Origin: DATBGS01 sp036557885 | Lineage (GTDB): Bacteria; Chloroflexota; Ktedonobacteria; Ktedonobacterales; DATBGS01 | DNA: 6,275 nt | Assembly: GCA_036557885.1 (NCBI GenBank) | Contig: DATBGS010000074.1 | Span: forward strand, 1-6,275 | Reading direction: 5' to 3' | Notes under the pieces: model-generated | What the model was told of the DNA's origin: nothing | What the model saw: the letters and a program-made list of their open reading frames with translations, nothing else | Databases searched by the model: none | Shown: positions 5,037-6,275 of the stretch, piece by piece | How the letters are laid out: the number at the start of each line of letters is the position of its first letter | Position numbering within the stretch: the stretch's first letter is position 1 | Program-made: the position numbers and the translations under genes

Positions 5037-5131
5037 AGATCGCGTGAACACCTGGCAGGCAGAGGGGCTGAAGCGGCAGAGAGTTCGAGCGCTCACTCAT
5101 TTCGAGTGGCAGGGCCGAATCACACCCACGA
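5037..5131. other. Intergenic gap between the two module genes
   Basis: This 95-bp gap has no strong ribosome binding site for the next gene and no T-rich terminator. A small hairpin, CACTC/GAGTG (5094-5098 and 5104-5108), and the 8-bp palindrome GAGCGCTC lie within it. The short gap and shared orientation suggest co-transcription of the flanking genes. Confidence 0.45.
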
Positions 5132-6275
5132 ATGAAGGTCCAGCCCTCGCCAGCTTTGTCTAGGACTCGACCAGGAGCTGTGGCTCCCTCGCCGATGGTC
5201 GGCACCAGAACCTACCTAGAGGAAGCAGCCGCAGAGGAATCACTGGAGATCTGGTATCGCCTACCCCCAATTGGAGGAGAAGGCCAACAGAGCAGCCTCG
5301 CAGGACAACGGGCTTCAGCCCAGCCTGGGCCAGCCGAGCCTGAGCATACTGCGCTTCATGGCTCGGGTGCGCAAGCAGGCTCAACCAACCCAACGCAGAA
5401 AGAGTCTTCCGTGATGCGACCATCACAGGGGGCGGTTGGCGGACAGGCGCCAGCGCGACGCCATCCAACCCGCAAGCCTGAAGCGCAATCGTCCCAGGCA
5501 GATGCTGGAGGAGGGACACAAAGCGCTACCATGGATTTCAACCAGGCACTTGAGCAACAAATCACACAAGCTATCCAGCCGGTGCTGGATGAATTTAGGC
5601 AACGAATGGCACAGGATCTATCAGGTCAAATGGCATCTCTGCCAAGACGTGGCACGGGTAAGTCAAGCACCAGCCAGGGGGCGCATCAAGTATCAGATAC
5701 TCCGGCGTCAACTACTCCTACCGAACCGCCTCCAAAACGCCAGGCGTCTGTCCCACCCACAACGCAAGATGGTGCACCGCAGGAGCGTAAGAGTAAGCAA
5801 ACGCTGGAATCTCAGCCGCAGCCAGCGCTCCTACCGGTCCGGAACGTCCAGCATGCCAGAGAGCAGCCGCTCTCTGGCGCCCTTACCGCCGCAGTGCAGG
5901 CAGTGGGGCGCTCCAGCGCGCAGTGGCTCCAGTCGTTGCTGGCCGCTGGGCTGGGTGCCCTCCTGGCCGAGTCCACGCATACAACCATCCAGCAGCGTGC
6001 GGAGCAGGATCTGCACACCTTGCTCCAGAAGGCATTTGAGGCGGCGCCAGTCGATTTTGCCAATCAGGAGTTGCGGGAGAAGGTCGAGCGCACGCTGCAA
6101 CTCATCCTGCGCGAGGCGCTCGACGCGGTGTTCACAGAAGGCGTGCGTGCGTCGGTGCAGCAGGGAGGCCAACACACCCTTCAGCAGGCGCTACGTGGGG
6201 ACTTCGGTGGCGCCTTGAAAACAGTCGAAAAGATGCCCCAGGTCATGCTGGCTGCGCTTATCGCGGTACTGCGGC
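5132..6275 (+). CDS. Unknown repeat-module protein, partial (runs off right edge)
   Basis: This frame is open from 5072 to the end of the window. ATG 5132 gives at least 381 residues with no stop. Residues 1-133 are a P/S/Q/G/A-rich, probably disordered region with one ordered-looking patch (YLEEAAAEESLEIWYRL, 28-44). Residues 139-156, ALEQQITQAIQPVLDEFR, match the module of the preceding gene at 9 of 18 positions against its second copy. A second P/T/S/Q-rich linker (about 168-245) follows. Then come long amphipathic helices (LTAAVQAVGRSSAQWLQSLL, then LREKVERTLQLILREALDAV at 314-333) and the start of a hydrophobic segment (MLAALIAVL) at the edge. No start has a good ribosome site. ATG 5195 and ATG 5531 (after GGAGGAGGG, 15 nt away) are alternatives. 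The linker-then-module order copies the preceding gene, which supports the long form. Function unknown; I infer a partner or paralogue of that protein. Confidence 0.8.
   Translation, partial: MKVQPSPALSRTRPGAVAPSPMVGTRTYLEEAAAEESLEIWYRLPPIGGEGQQSSLAGQRASAQPGPAEPEHTALHGSGAQAGSTNPTQKESSVMRPSQGAVGGQAPARRHPTRKPEAQSSQADAGGGTQSATMDFNQALEQQITQAIQPVLDEFRQRMAQDLSGQMASLPRRGTGKSSTSQGAHQVSDTPASTTPTEPPPKRQASVPPTTQDGAPQERKSKQTLESQPQPALLPVRNVQHAREQPLSGALTAAVQAVGRSSAQWLQSLLAAGLGALLAESTHTTIQQRAEQDLHTLLQKAFEAAPVDFANQELREKVERTLQLILREALDAVFTEGVRASVQQGGQHTLQQALRGDFGGALKTVEKMPQVMLAALIAVLR

Noticed and set aside
5081..5108. GTTCGAGC resembling a tRNA T-loop
   Set aside because: No acceptor, D or anticodon stems can be paired around it.
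5436..6218. A 260-codon plus-strand frame starting MADRRQRDA
   Set aside because: It is R-, S- and C-rich, resembles no family, and overlaps the frame that holds the shared module and long amphipathic helices. It is a shadow of the gene at 5132-6275.

Overview
This 6.3-kb accessory stretch has about 55-58% GC in most places. The transposase types and the small DUF5670-like membrane protein recall Ktedonobacteria (Chloroflexota), soil bacteria rich in insertion sequences. That placement is an inference from remembered family resemblance, not from a search. No rRNA, tRNA or CRISPR array is visible.

Positions 1-2165 are a graveyard of insertion sequences, all on the minus strand. From right to left they are: a nearly complete but twice-frameshifted integrase-core (DDE) transposase (2165-1069), the scrambled N-terminal part of an IS5-family transposase (1079-816), and the C-terminal end of an IS5-family transposase (462-268). 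The DDE transposase stop and the apparent IS5 start overlap, which suggests one element landed in or against another. Positions 1-267 and 463-815 show nothing recognisable.

Positions 2166-4028 hold short genes and structured DNA on the plus strand. There is a possible 34-codon ORF with a good Shine-Dalgarno site (2237-2341), a DUF5670/lmo0937-type two-helix membrane protein (2634-2804), and a GC-rich island (about 2805-3000). These are followed by a 20-codon basic ORF with a strong Shine-Dalgarno site (3164-3226), two large imperfect inverted repeats in tandem (3250-3371 and 3414-3499), and a 47-codon ORF with one predicted membrane helix (3585-3728). The inverted repeats are the strongest unexplained nucleotide-level signal and may be a structured RNA or a mobile-element remnant.

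Positions 4029-6275 carry two consecutive plus-strand genes that I do not recognise. The first (4038-5036) is complete; the second (from about 5132) runs off the right edge. Both combine a Q/P/S/G/T-rich, probably disordered linker with a short helical module built around A-h-x-P-h-L (h, hydrophobic). Three copies of the module are in the first protein and one in the second. The first protein also has a membrane-type helix and a glycine-rich cationic tail. They look like a pair of related, possibly membrane-associated, partner proteins. This pair is the best candidate in the window for something undescribed, but no function can be assigned from sequence alone.
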